A stretch of 64,000 bases of DNA from Allocoleopsis franciscana PCC 7113 (GTDB lineage: Bacteria; Cyanobacteriota; Cyanobacteriia; Cyanobacteriales; Coleofasciculaceae), in assembly GCF_000317515.1 (NCBI RefSeq), contig NC_019738.1, positions 1,215,501 through 1,279,500 on the forward strand, read 5' to 3'. The translations under genes and the position numbers were made by a program. Within the stretch, counting starts at the first letter, position 1; every line of letters starts with the position of its first letter. The notes beneath the pieces were generated by a model that was not told where the DNA came from, ran no database searches, and saw nothing but the letters and a program-made list of their open reading frames with translations. Positions 33,186-42,025 of this stretch are shown piece after piece.

Positions 33186-35372
33186 GTGGTAGTGAGAATC
33201 AACAATTTCTGTAATCTGTCGATGTCCAATTCAAAGCTTTGGCTTTACATCGGCTTACTACTAGCGGGTACGCTAGCGGCACCAGTAAAGGCTCAAACGC
33301 CGGAGTCGGAAACCGTGCCGGATTTAGAACCCAATTCTGCAACAGTGCTGAGTTCACGAACGGCTAACGATTCAGAAGTCGTCAGTGAAGCATTAACCAA
33401 GAGTCAAGAACTACCCGAAGACAAAGTCCAGTTACCTCCAGAGAAATCCTCTCAGGTTTTCAACCCATCTTCTGAATTGGTAACGCAACAGGTCGATTTA
33501 GGGGGCTTAGGCCAAAACTCGGAAACTCCTGTCAAAGAGTCGATGACGGCAGCCTTTGCACTCTCCCAATCTGACCTCAGTTTCCATGATCGGGTGTCTG
33601 TCAAGTTAGACAACCCGCCAGAGGTGCTGCCTTCCTCTGAAGCATTGCAGCCATCTGCCGCATCAGTAACATCAGAGCAGAATTCTAACACTGGTGTTGA
33701 AGAGGATATTACTCCGGTTGCTGCGCTTGCCAATCGAGGTGAATCAGCACCAAGTGAGCCAAGTTCAACATCACCCGCATCAATGGCTCAATCCGACCCA
33801 GTTCTTAGCCCTGATGCACCCTTATCTCCCACTGTGGACGACCTGCAAGACCCAGAAGCCGAACCCATGGATCAGGTTACCAATGTGACCCAACTGCGGG
33901 ATGTACAACCGACAGACTGGGCTTACGAAGCGTTACGAAGTCTGGTAGAACGCTACGGCTGTATCGCAGGTTATCCCGATGGTACCTTCCGGGGCAACCG
34001 GGCGATGACCCGCTATGAATTTGCAGCCGGTCTTAATTCTTGTTTGCAGCAAATTGAACGCATCCTTGCCGGCCGAGGTGACTTAGCCAGCCAAGACGAT
34101 TTAAAGACGTTACAGCGATTGTTGGATGAGTTCAATACGGAACTCGTAACGCTGAAAACACGGGTGGATACCCTGGAAGGACGCACGGCGTTTCTAGAGG
34201 ATAATCAATTCTCGACCACCACTAAACTGTTTGGGCAGGTGGTGATGGGTGTCCAGGGACGCACTGAAAACGAGGCTGTGTTCTTCGCGGGTCAAAAAGT
34301 ACGCGATCGCGGCACCAATATCAACGTTATTACGAATACGCAATTAAGTCTGTTTACCCAGCTTGGCCCTCGCAGTATCTTGCTTACAGGTCTTCAAGCC
34401 GGATCGGGTAGCACTACCCCCTTCAACCCCAATCCCACCTTTACCCGATTGGGCTATGAAGGGCCAACGAATCCCGATAACAACGTTGTCCTGAGTGACC
34501 TTACCTTTCGCCATCTATTCGGCAGAAATTTTGCTGTGATTGTTGGCACGGCAGGGGTTAATCCGGTAAACGTCTTCCGGGGTGCCAACCGTGTGGAAAG
34601 TGCAGGATTTGGCCCGATTTCTGCCTTTGCTCAGCGCAACCCCATCATCAACATTGGTGGTAGCAGTGGCGTCGGCTTCGATTGGCAAGTTAACCCTCGG
34701 ATTAGTTTACAGGGAGTTTATTCTACCGATCTTGCTTCTAATACGGATCTCGGCGGCATCTTTGGGGGTAACCGAGGCAAAACTGTAGCTGGTGTACAGT
34801 TGGCGATAACTCCGATCAATCGACTGGATATCGCTTTTAACTACATCAATTCTTACACCCCCGGTGGCCGCTTCGATACAGGCAGAATCGGCACTGGAAT
34901 TGGGGATGATCTGGTAACCCTTGGTTCACCCCTCAAAACCGATGCTTTCGGTGGAACGGTCAGTTTGCGAGTTTCGCCACGCTTTACCATCGGGGGTTGG
35001 GCAGGCTTCACCAAGTCTTGGATACCAGGGCGATCGGGAAATGTGGACACCTTTAACTGGATGGCATTCCTCAATTTCCCCGATTTATTGGGTCGCGGCA
35101 ATTTGGGCGGTATTTATGTCGGTCAGCCTCCCAAAATTACGAGTAGCAATTTGCCAGTGGGATTCAATATTCCTGACGCCATCTCTGGATCGGGTTTTGG
35201 CAATCCCGGAGACCAACCAGGAACATCCACCCATGTCGAAGCGTTCTACCGTCTCCGTGTCAGCGACAATATCAGCATCACGCCTGGTGTTGTAGTGGTG
35301 TTTAATCCAGGCCATAACTCCAATAGTGATACGGTAACGGTTGGTGCGCTGCGTACTACGTTTACGTTCTAG
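33186..35372 (+). CDS. SLH-domain outer-membrane porin (iron-uptake porin/OprB type)
   Basis: 728 residues reading from GTG 33186; ATG 33222 (MSNSKLWLYIGLLLAG) is a likely alternative just before the signal peptide, which ends PVKAQ. Residues 35-235 are a low-complexity S/P/E-rich stretch, much longer than usual. One SLH domain follows at about 240-285 (DWAYEALRSLVERYGCIAGY with PDGTF), then a coiled coil and from about 345 a beta-barrel domain ending VGALRTTFTF, with the terminal Phe of porins. The SLH domain should bind peptidoglycan-linked polysaccharide. Substrate may be iron or small organics. Confidence 0.9.
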   Translation: MVVRINNFCNLSMSNSKLWLYIGLLLAGTLAAPVKAQTPESETVPDLEPNSATVLSSRTANDSEVVSEALTKSQELPEDKVQLPPEKSSQVFNPSSELVTQQVDLGGLGQNSETPVKESMTAAFALSQSDLSFHDRVSVKLDNPPEVLPSSEALQPSAASVTSEQNSNTGVEEDITPVAALANRGESAPSEPSSTSPASMAQSDPVLSPDAPLSPTVDDLQDPEAEPMDQVTNVTQLRDVQPTDWAYEALRSLVERYGCIAGYPDGTFRGNRAMTRYEFAAGLNSCLQQIERILAGRGDLASQDDLKTLQRLLDEFNTELVTLKTRVDTLEGRTAFLEDNQFSTTTKLFGQVVMGVQGRTENEAVFFAGQKVRDRGTNINVITNTQLSLFTQLGPRSILLTGLQAGSGSTTPFNPNPTFTRLGYEGPTNPDNNVVLSDLTFRHLFGRNFAVIVGTAGVNPVNVFRGANRVESAGFGPISAFAQRNPIINIGGSSGVGFDWQVNPRISLQGVYSTDLASNTDLGGIFGGNRGKTVAGVQLAITPINRLDIAFNYINSYTPGGRFDTGRIGTGIGDDLVTLGSPLKTDAFGGTVSLRVSPRFTIGGWAGFTKSWIPGRSGNVDTFNWMAFLNFPDLLGRGNLGGIYVGQPPKITSSNLPVGFNIPDAISGSGFGNPGDQPGTSTHVEAFYRLRVSDNISITPGVVVVFNPGHNSNSDTVTVGALRTTFTF

Positions 35373-35798
35373 GTTCTGTAACGCCAACCGATCGCTCTTG
35401 TAGCCAGAGGTTTGAAAGAGCAATTTCTCTCAAAATTGCTCTTTGGCTTCAAGAAGGCAGGAGGCTCGAGGGCAGAGGGCAGAAGAGATCAATTGTTGCG
35501 GGATTGTGACCCCTCCCAATTGGAAGCCACCAAATCGAAGATTGGAAAGGGGCTTTATACCCTTACTCCTTTCAGTCGTGGGCGTGATGAGCAGGAACCA
35601 AACATCTGCCTCCTGCCTCCTGCCCTCTGCCCTCTGCCTTTTCCGGTAAGCTTCGGGCTTTGGGAAGGAGTAACGATAAGAACTGATGCAAATTTCCCAG
35701 ACTGGGAACTTGGTAAGAGGTTATTGCGTCTCTCAAGAGTTAAATCCGGCTAAGACATCTACTGCATTCACGTCATCTACCTACCGAGGAATCTAATT
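35373..35798. repeat. Repeat-rich intergenic region
   Basis: Between two exported-protein genes. STRR-like tracts occur at 35452-35485 and 35606-35640 in opposite orientation, so together they form a long imperfect inverted repeat of about 190 bases. Open frames here are spurious. Confidence 0.65.
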
Positions 35799-37007
35799 AT
35801 GATTGCCAAATCTGCTCGATATGCCCTTGGGTTTTTTGGACTAGCTGGAAGCTTAGCCTTTATAGCGGCTGCACCTGCTCATGCCCAACAACAACCCTCA
35901 AGCAGTGGTCAAGATATTGTTAACATTACAGGGGGTCAAGCTTCTTTTATTGACGGTACGATTTTCGTCCCAGGCTCTGGTACCTCTGGTTCTTCTAGTT
36001 TGGTGTATGGAAGTAGTGTCAAAGACGGTACACTTCGCATTCAAACGAATCGGGGAGATATACCAACTCCGATCTTATTTAAAGAAGGAACCGTTCCTAC
36101 TCTCAATATTACGGCTGGGGGTACTCCTGCTGTCGGGAATACAGGTAGTGTTGACGGGAATGTATCGTTCCGAGCCTTTACGTCGGATGGTCAACCGGCT
36201 CTGTTTGTTGGACTCCCCGCAACGCTGGAGTTCACTTTGACTTCTGTTGATTCAACAGGCTCTAACTTTGACAGTACCAAATTTTCTACACCTCCCGACT
36301 ATACCCTGATTACTTCTGGGGGTGTAGCCACTTCAGGCTCGTCTACATCAACGGGCAGCGCTATTACCAACGTCCTCATCTTTCAAGTCCAACCGAAAGA
36401 TTCTGATCCAACCGATCAAACAATTCTTGGCACTACTATTCCAGCCGCTGATTTTACAGATGAGGTAGAGGGAAAAAGTTACCCAACTGACTTCGATGTT
36501 GACCTAACAGGCGGTTTTCTCACCATTCCCACGCCACCAGGGTTTAGTGCTACAGGCTCTTCTTCTAACAACAACTCCAACTCAAACAGTAACTCCAACT
36601 CAAATAATAACTCGGATACCGATTTTGCCTCATCGACTACAACTTTTATCCCTGAGTTCAGTGGTAGTGATGAGGACAGTATCCAGAATGTATTTTCCAC
36701 AGAGTATCAGCCCTCCTCTGGCGAACCCATTGCAGAAGGATCTGATGACAGTGGCTCTGGTCGAGTCTATCGTGTGGGAGAGAACTACTATGTCACGGTA
36801 GGACTATCCAGTCGAGTTTTTCCGGGATTAATTGGTGTGACACCAACACCAACACCAACGCCGACAACAAGCCCAACCCCAACCCCAACCCCAACAACAA
36901 GTCCAACCCCAACCCCAACCCCAACCCCAACAACAAGCCCAACCCCAACCCCAACGCCGACAACAAGCCCAACCCCAACCCCAACCCCAACAACAAGTCC
37001 ACTATGA
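35799..37007 (+). CDS. Secreted low-complexity protein with TPTP-repeat tail
   Basis: 402 residues from ATG 35799 in a run reading GAGGAATCTAATT ATG. A signal peptide ends AAAPAHAQQQ. The central 300 residues are rich in T, S and G with no known domain and include an N/S tract (NNSNSNSNSNSNNNS). The last 55 residues are repeats of TPTPTPTTSP. The composition is that of a cell-surface or exported protein. The Pro/Thr tail may be a spacer or a glycosylated stalk. No family is recognised. Confidence 0.75.
   Translation: MIAKSARYALGFFGLAGSLAFIAAAPAHAQQQPSSSGQDIVNITGGQASFIDGTIFVPGSGTSGSSSLVYGSSVKDGTLRIQTNRGDIPTPILFKEGTVPTLNITAGGTPAVGNTGSVDGNVSFRAFTSDGQPALFVGLPATLEFTLTSVDSTGSNFDSTKFSTPPDYTLITSGGVATSGSSTSTGSAITNVLIFQVQPKDSDPTDQTILGTTIPAADFTDEVEGKSYPTDFDVDLTGGFLTIPTPPGFSATGSSSNNNSNSNSNSNSNNNSDTDFASSTTTFIPEFSGSDEDSIQNVFSTEYQPSSGEPIAEGSDDSGSGRVYRVGENYYVTVGLSSRVFPGLIGVTPTPTPTPTTSPTPTPTPTTSPTPTPTPTPTTSPTPTPTPTTSPTPTPTPTTSPL
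36841..37001. repeat. Tandem CCAACCCCAACC/ACAACAAG repeat
   Basis: Repeating units of 24-30 bases that encode TPTPTPTTSP. Unit length varies, so copy number is likely unstable. Confidence 0.9.
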
Positions 37008-37353
37008 TGAACCAAATGAGTTAAAGCACTCAGCTTGTGCCTTGCGGAGTCGCGATGTGATCTCATCTCATCGAGAGCGATCGCATTGCCAAAAATTTCT
37101 ACCGTCAACATGGCGGTAGCGTATAGTGCAAGACGATTGTTGATAAGGGCACGATCTAATCGTGCCCTTATTTAGTAATTAGGCCACTCTCGACCCTATA
37201 ATTAGTGCTTTTTAAGCATTCGTATTGATCAGTAAGCTATAGCTAAAACTGTGATTAGAAAAGCTTTTCTGGGTTTTTTCCTACTAATAACTTGCCAACC
37301 AACAACCAGCCCTTAAACAACTCTGTTGAATTCAGTAACTGTACATCGCTTCA
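37008..37353. other. Intergenic region with terminator
   Basis: 346 bases between the TPTP-tail gene and tatA. Apart from the hairpin at 37143-37171 and a HIP1-like site near 37080 I see nothing. Confidence 0.4.
37143..37171. terminator. Strong hairpin terminator
   Basis: ATAAGGGCACGA pairs perfectly with TCGTGCCCTTAT, followed by TTAG. GGCACGAT/ATCGTGCC cores also occur at 48401-48417. Confidence 0.7.
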
Positions 37354-37530
37354 TTAAGAATTATTCGGGTCATTGTCATCTTGCTCAGTCGCTGGATTAT
37401 TCATCTCCTCTTTGAAACCTCTGAGGGTTTTCCCTAAGGCGCTACCCATTTCCGGAATCTTCTTCGGACCGAAAATAAGAATAGCTGCCAATGCAATCAG
37501 CCCAACTTCTGGCAATCCTAAACCAAACAT
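37354..37530 (-). CDS. tatA: Twin-arginine translocase subunit TatA
   Basis: 58 residues from ATG 37530; GGAG stands about eight bases upstream, better than TTG 37536. One N-terminal transmembrane helix (PEVGLIALAAILIF), the FGPKKIPEMGSALGKTL hinge and amphipathic helix, and a short acidic tail. TatA oligomers form the pore for folded Tat substrates in the thylakoid and cytoplasmic membranes. Confidence 0.93.
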   Translation of the reverse strand: MFGLGLPEVGLIALAAILIFGPKKIPEMGSALGKTLRGFKEEMNNPATEQDDNDPNNS

Positions 37531-37642
37531 ACCCAATCTCCGATAAACTGTCCTTCACTCACTATAGACAGGAGAGGGGTACCCAGAGCGCTATTCTTGA
37601 TCCAGCAATAGCCTTTTCCTTGGAACCCTCAATTTTTAATCA

Positions 37643-38386
37643 ATGTTAGAAAGCTCAAAACCGTCCCTACGAGAACAACAGCACCCCCTCATCCGCCAAT
37701 TGGCGGACTGCATTGAGTCCAACTGGCAGCGCTACCTCGACCTATCGCCCTACGAACTACCAGCCGAGATGGGATATGTAGAAGGACGCTTGGAGGGTGA
37801 AAAACTGATTATTGAAAATCGCTGCTATCAGACTCCTCAATTTCGCAAAATGCATCTAGAATTGGCAAGAGTCGGCAATATGCTCGATATTTTGCATTGT
37901 GTGATGTTTCCTCGTCCCGAATATGCGTTGCCGATGTTTGGCTGCGATTTAGTGGGGGGACGGGGACAAATTAGTGCGGCGATCGCCGATCTCTCTCCAG
38001 TCAACGCTGAGCGCATCTTACCGGACGCCTATCGCCACAGCTTACAAGCATTACCCACGCCTGAGTTTTCTCAACCCCGTGAACTTCCCCCATGGGGAGA
38101 GATTTTTTCAGAATTTTGTCTCTTTATTCGACCGAGTAGCCCAGAAGAAGAAGCGAAGTTTCTCTCACGGGTGGATGATTTCCTAAGAATTCACTGTACT
38201 TCTGCGTGTCAGGCTTCACCTGTGTCTGTTGAACAAAAATCCGAAATCCTTGAAGCCCAGCGCTACTACTGTACCCAGCAGCAACAGAATGACAAAACCC
38301 GTCGGGTGCTGGAAAAAGCCTTTGGTTCTGACTGGGCAGAACATTATATGACTTCGGTGCTGTTTGACCTACCGATAGCCCAATAA
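37643..38386 (+). CDS. pcyA: Phycocyanobilin:ferredoxin oxidoreductase
   Basis: 247 residues from ATG 37643. Conserved segments of the bilin reductase family: [40 protein letters not shown], and [20 protein letters not shown], which carries the catalytic Asp region, then [16 protein letters not shown]. The enzyme reduces biliverdin IX-alpha by four electrons to phycocyanobilin, the chromophore of phycobilisomes and phytochromes. Length is normal. It is divergent from tatA. Confidence 0.96.
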   Translation: MLESSKPSLREQQHPLIRQLADCIESNWQRYLDLSPYELPAEMGYVEGRLEGEKLIIENRCYQTPQFRKMHLELARVGNMLDILHCVMFPRPEYALPMFGCDLVGGRGQISAAIADLSPVNAERILPDAYRHSLQALPTPEFSQPRELPPWGEIFSEFCLFIRPSSPEEEAKFLSRVDDFLRIHCTSACQASPVSVEQKSEILEAQRYYCTQQQQNDKTRRVLEKAFGSDWAEHYMTSVLFDLPIAQ

Positions 38387-38433
38387 TACCCAATCTGTTT
38401 CCACAACCCCCTTATCCCCCAAAAGTGAGTGCA

Positions 38434-39222
38434 TTACTGAACACCTGCTCGCTTAGTTCTAAGCGTCACATTAACGCCTTCACTTGATTGCTCTAGCACT
38501 AACAAAGGAGTCGGCTTGGCTTTTTGATCCCAACGGATAAACACAATCCGCCCTTGAATCGTTGGTTGCCAGCTTTCGCGATCATCATCGGGATTGAGGA
38601 ACGTTTCAATACAATCAATAATCTGATTAATTGTAGCGGAGGTCGCTTGGGTGGGTAATTTCATCAAAATAATTTGTATTCGGAAAAGCACTCGCAGCGT
38701 TCGCTTCCCTCCGCTTTCGGTTTCGTACATCACGTCGAACATTTCATCCACTTGACGCCCTGCACCTGCAATGCCAATCACAGTCTGCTCCTTATGATTC
38801 GGTCGCAGGGCTACACTAATAATCTGTTTGACTTTTATTTTAATCTGATTAATAATGGCGAAATGGAAGACTTCTTCTTCCATTCGCATTCTCAAGTAAT
38901 CCAGATTAAATTCACGGGAGTGAATTAAATCCGGATTCTTTTCCATTTTTTGGATCGTATCGAGAGCTAACTTTATTTTTCTCTGTAGATCTTTAGTTTT
39001 GTATTGCTCAAACTTGAGTTTCTTACTAGCTTCATCTAGTTTGAGCTTCCCATACACTGCTAAACCAATCAGTAATAACACAAGCCCAATGGAGACGAAC
39101 ATCCAGGGTTGCCCTAAGGAATGAGACTCTGGAGCTGTCGCATTGGAGGCAGGGGATGTGGAATGCGGTTTAACAGGAGCTTGAACCAAGGCAGGCGGCA
39201 TGGAGATGGTAGAGGTGGACAT
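38434..39222 (-). CDS. Single-pass membrane protein, conserved hypothetical
   Basis: 262 residues from ATG 39222, with CCAGGAG just upstream. A proline-rich N-terminus of 40 residues precedes one transmembrane helix (MFVSIGLVLLLIGLAVYG), a coiled coil (KLDEASKKLKFEQYKTKDLQ) and a soluble domain of 180 residues with strand-rich pattern (RTLRVLFRIQIILMKLP). No known domain recognised. The soluble part is probably on the cytoplasmic side or in the periplasm; topology is not decidable by eye. Confidence 0.7.
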   Translation of the reverse strand: MSTSTISMPPALVQAPVKPHSTSPASNATAPESHSLGQPWMFVSIGLVLLLIGLAVYGKLKLDEASKKLKFEQYKTKDLQRKIKLALDTIQKMEKNPDLIHSREFNLDYLRMRMEEEVFHFAIINQIKIKVKQIISVALRPNHKEQTVIGIAGAGRQVDEMFDVMYETESGGKRTLRVLFRIQIILMKLPTQATSATINQIIDCIETFLNPDDDRESWQPTIQGRIVFIRWDQKAKPTPLLVLEQSSEGVNVTLRTKRAGVQ

Positions 39223-39447
39223 GATCACTCCTGGCTAGAACTTAGCGTCTGTTTTTAGGTTGAGAATGCACCCCCTGGATTGCATTCTACTAAGGCTGGA
39301 AGACAAGTTTGTAGTTAGGGGAGACATGAGAGGTTAAGCACTTACGCAACCGTCTCATAATTTTTGCTATTGTGCTACCCATTGCTACGCAGGAAGGTAT
39401 CGTAGATTCCCCTGACCTTCCTGATTGATATTCCCCTTAGTTTTAAC

Positions 39448-41109
39448 TTAGTTTCGCCATCGGACTCGATAGCTCCTAGCATCAATGTGACAGAGATAGG
39501 GAAATTGAGTATAACGACCTAAGCCACCCGGCCACCAGGGTTCCAAAAACCAGTAAAGTTGATTGCCGGTTAAACCTTCGCAGATAAAGTCGATCGCATC
39601 ACCAACTTGATAGCGGTGAGACGCCTCACTTCCCATAGCACCATGCCGGTCGAATGGGCGATACCAATTCACTACGATTAACGGTCGCCCAATGCGATCG
39701 CGTGCCCGTTGTGCTAGTGTCGCCATGCGAATGATCGCCTCCACCGTTGCCTGATTCGGGGGCATCTGGGTGCCGCCATGCGTGGCATCAGCCCAAGTAA
39801 AGTGACCATCTGGGATGATTGGGGCGAATAACTGAAGATTATCCGGCGTCCAATGGGTAGGGCGCTTAAGAATAACCACGGGTATTGGCGGCGGAGGGGC
39901 TTCTGGGGCACTGGGGCGGACGGTTTCCAACCGTTTTTGGTCTTCGAGTAACGAATCAATAGTTTGATTGCGAGTAGGCAGACTGCGCCAGAGTTGGACT
40001 AAACGGATTAAAGCTTCTCGTTGGTGATCGAGTTCTTGATAGTCTCCCGGTAACCGACGGACAAAGCGCAGAAGTTCCCGATCCATCTGTGTTGCCAGGT
40101 TCAGCATTTCTGTCCGATCTGTGGTGCTGGCATTAAGCTGTTCAGCCTGAATTCCTAGGGTAGCTAGGGCGGTGGCGCGAGAATCAAGTTGACGCCAGAT
40201 GCGAAACGCCTCAGTCAGGGCATGGCGTTGGCTTCCTTGCCCCTGGTACGAATTGGGGAGGTGCTGAACAAAAGCGATCAACGCTGGATCGATCACCGTC
40301 AAGTTTTCTTCGGGAGACGAGTTGGTTTTCAAAGATGCGATCGCCTCCTCCCGTGTTCGCATCTGACGCCACAACTGAACTACACGAATCAGCGCCTCTC
40401 GCTGCTGAGGATAACCGCCATAGTTCGCAGAAATCCCCTGCACAAATTGCTTGAGGGGAATATCCAGTTGAGACTCGTCCTCCATCGCGGTGGTAACCTC
40501 GGCATTCGGCACTAACGAGGCGATCGCCGCTTCGCGAGTATCCAGTCCTCGCCAGATGCGTACTCCCGAAAGGATGGCATCTCGTTGATGGGGCAATCCG
40601 ACGTAATAGTCGGGAATACCATCTACTAAAGAGATAAGAGCACGATCAAGATAGGCGAGATTATCCGGTAGATTAGCCGCCTTACCATCCGCTGCCAAGT
40701 CAGTCAGGTAAGCTTGTTTGAGCTGAGTCCAGTCACAAGCTTCTAAACGAGCAATCGCAGATTCACTGCCAATCGGCGCATACCCACTCGCCACCTTTTG
40801 CAGAAATTGCTCGGTGTAGCGACCTTGTTCAGCCTCCCACAAATCGCCCCCTTTCCACCCCTGATCCAGTAAACTCTCACTTAGAGAACGAATCACATTT
40901 GCCGCAGACTGAACCTGTTGGGGAAAAGTATTTACCTGCGCCAGTGACACTCGATTCGCTGGAGAAATCCCTAAACCCGTTTCTGCATCCGCCAGAGACG
41001 GTGACGAGTGGGCGGCATACAGGGCTGTCAAAATTGGCTTATGAATGCCTACTCGTTCAGCTTCTATTAGATAGTAATAATTACGCTGGTCGGGTGAAAA
41101 TGTTGCCAT
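39448..41109 (-). CDS. Peptidase M15-like protein with four internal repeats
   Basis: 553 residues from ATG 41109. Residues 1-150 are a helical region. Residues about 155-375 hold four repeats of about 50-55 residues, each with P(D/N/G)xY..G..xQR(D/E/H)A(I/L) and IWR/LWR followed by L-xx-R-xx-A. The C-terminal 130 residues are an M15/YcbK-like metallopeptidase: NWYRPFDRHGAMGSEASHRY, then VGDAIDF and CHIDARSY, containing the zinc-binding His/Asp/His. It likely cuts the peptide cross-links of peptidoglycan. No signal peptide is evident, which is odd for that role. Confidence 0.78.
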   Translation of the reverse strand: MATFSPDQRNYYYLIEAERVGIHKPILTALYAAHSSPSLADAETGLGISPANRVSLAQVNTFPQQVQSAANVIRSLSESLLDQGWKGGDLWEAEQGRYTEQFLQKVASGYAPIGSESAIARLEACDWTQLKQAYLTDLAADGKAANLPDNLAYLDRALISLVDGIPDYYVGLPHQRDAILSGVRIWRGLDTREAAIASLVPNAEVTTAMEDESQLDIPLKQFVQGISANYGGYPQQREALIRVVQLWRQMRTREEAIASLKTNSSPEENLTVIDPALIAFVQHLPNSYQGQGSQRHALTEAFRIWRQLDSRATALATLGIQAEQLNASTTDRTEMLNLATQMDRELLRFVRRLPGDYQELDHQREALIRLVQLWRSLPTRNQTIDSLLEDQKRLETVRPSAPEAPPPPIPVVILKRPTHWTPDNLQLFAPIIPDGHFTWADATHGGTQMPPNQATVEAIIRMATLAQRARDRIGRPLIVVNWYRPFDRHGAMGSEASHRYQVGDAIDFICEGLTGNQLYWFLEPWWPGGLGRYTQFPYLCHIDARSYRVRWRN

Positions 41110-41157
41110 GACAAAATATAAAAATTCAAATTAAGGCACTCATTACACAATAATCCT

Positions 41158-41925
41158 ATGGTTTTGGTACCCCTTAAGCAGGCAATAACCAACAACGACT
41201 GGAAACAGCCTCGTCTGATTGCTACCGATATGGATGGTACGCTAACGCAGCAGGGAACGTTTACGGCGAGTTTGCTGCAATCCTTGGAAGATTTGAGCGC
41301 CGCTAATATTCCAGTATTAATTGTTACAGGTCGCTCCGCTGGATGGGTGAGTGGACTGGCGACTTATTTACCTGTGGCAGGCGCTATTGCTGAAAATGGG
41401 GGTCTTTTCTATCCGAAACATAGCGCCGAATCCGTCGCCTTGACACCAATCTCTAACCTAGTAAAACATCGACAGCAGCTTGCTCAGGCTTATCAAAGCC
41501 TAAAATCAGAATTTCCTCAGATTCAAGAGTCGAGTGACAATCGCTTTCGCCTAACGGACTGGACATTTGATAATGGCAACCTAAGGGTGAGTCAACTGGA
41601 ACGTATGAACGCTTTATGCGCTTCCCTGGGATGGGGTTTTACTTACAGTTCCGTACAATGTCACATTAAACCCGCATCTCAGGATAAAGCAGTGGGTTTG
41701 AGGCAAGTGTTACAAGACTATTTCCCGGAGTACGCAACACAGCAAGTTGTGACGGTTGGCGATAGTCCCAATGATGCCAGTCTGTTCAACCCGGAGTTAT
41801 TTCCTTTCTCTGTCGGGGTTGCTAATGTTTTAGATTATGTGGATGAACTGAGATATCAACCCACTTACATCACGGCAGCTTCGGAAGGGGAAGGATTTTG
41901 TGAATTGGTGCAGTATCTATGCTAA
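41158..41925 (+). CDS. HAD-superfamily phosphatase, Cof/MPGP type
   Basis: 255 residues from ATG 41158. HAD motifs: I ATDMDGTLT with the nucleophile Asp, II IVTGRS, III lysine in IKPASQDKAVGL, and IV VGDSPNDASLF. The C2-type cap lies between motifs II and III. This subgroup includes mannosyl-3-phosphoglycerate and sucrose phosphatases, but the substrate cannot be decided. It is divergent from the M15 gene by 48 bases. Confidence 0.88.
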   Translation: MVLVPLKQAITNNDWKQPRLIATDMDGTLTQQGTFTASLLQSLEDLSAANIPVLIVTGRSAGWVSGLATYLPVAGAIAENGGLFYPKHSAESVALTPISNLVKHRQQLAQAYQSLKSEFPQIQESSDNRFRLTDWTFDNGNLRVSQLERMNALCASLGWGFTYSSVQCHIKPASQDKAVGLRQVLQDYFPEYATQQVVTVGDSPNDASLFNPELFPFSVGVANVLDYVDELRYQPTYITAASEGEGFCELVQYLC

Positions 41926-42025
41926 CGATAGGTAAATCTGTAGTGTTAAATCCAGCAGGATATCCCTTAAACTTTTCCCAAAGGCTCTCAGTCCAAAGAG
42001 TTTATAAACTACTTGTCCTTTTTAA

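Noticed and set aside
36788-37111. Minus-strand protein rich in VGVGVG
   Set aside because: Antisense shadow of the TPTP tandem repeat.
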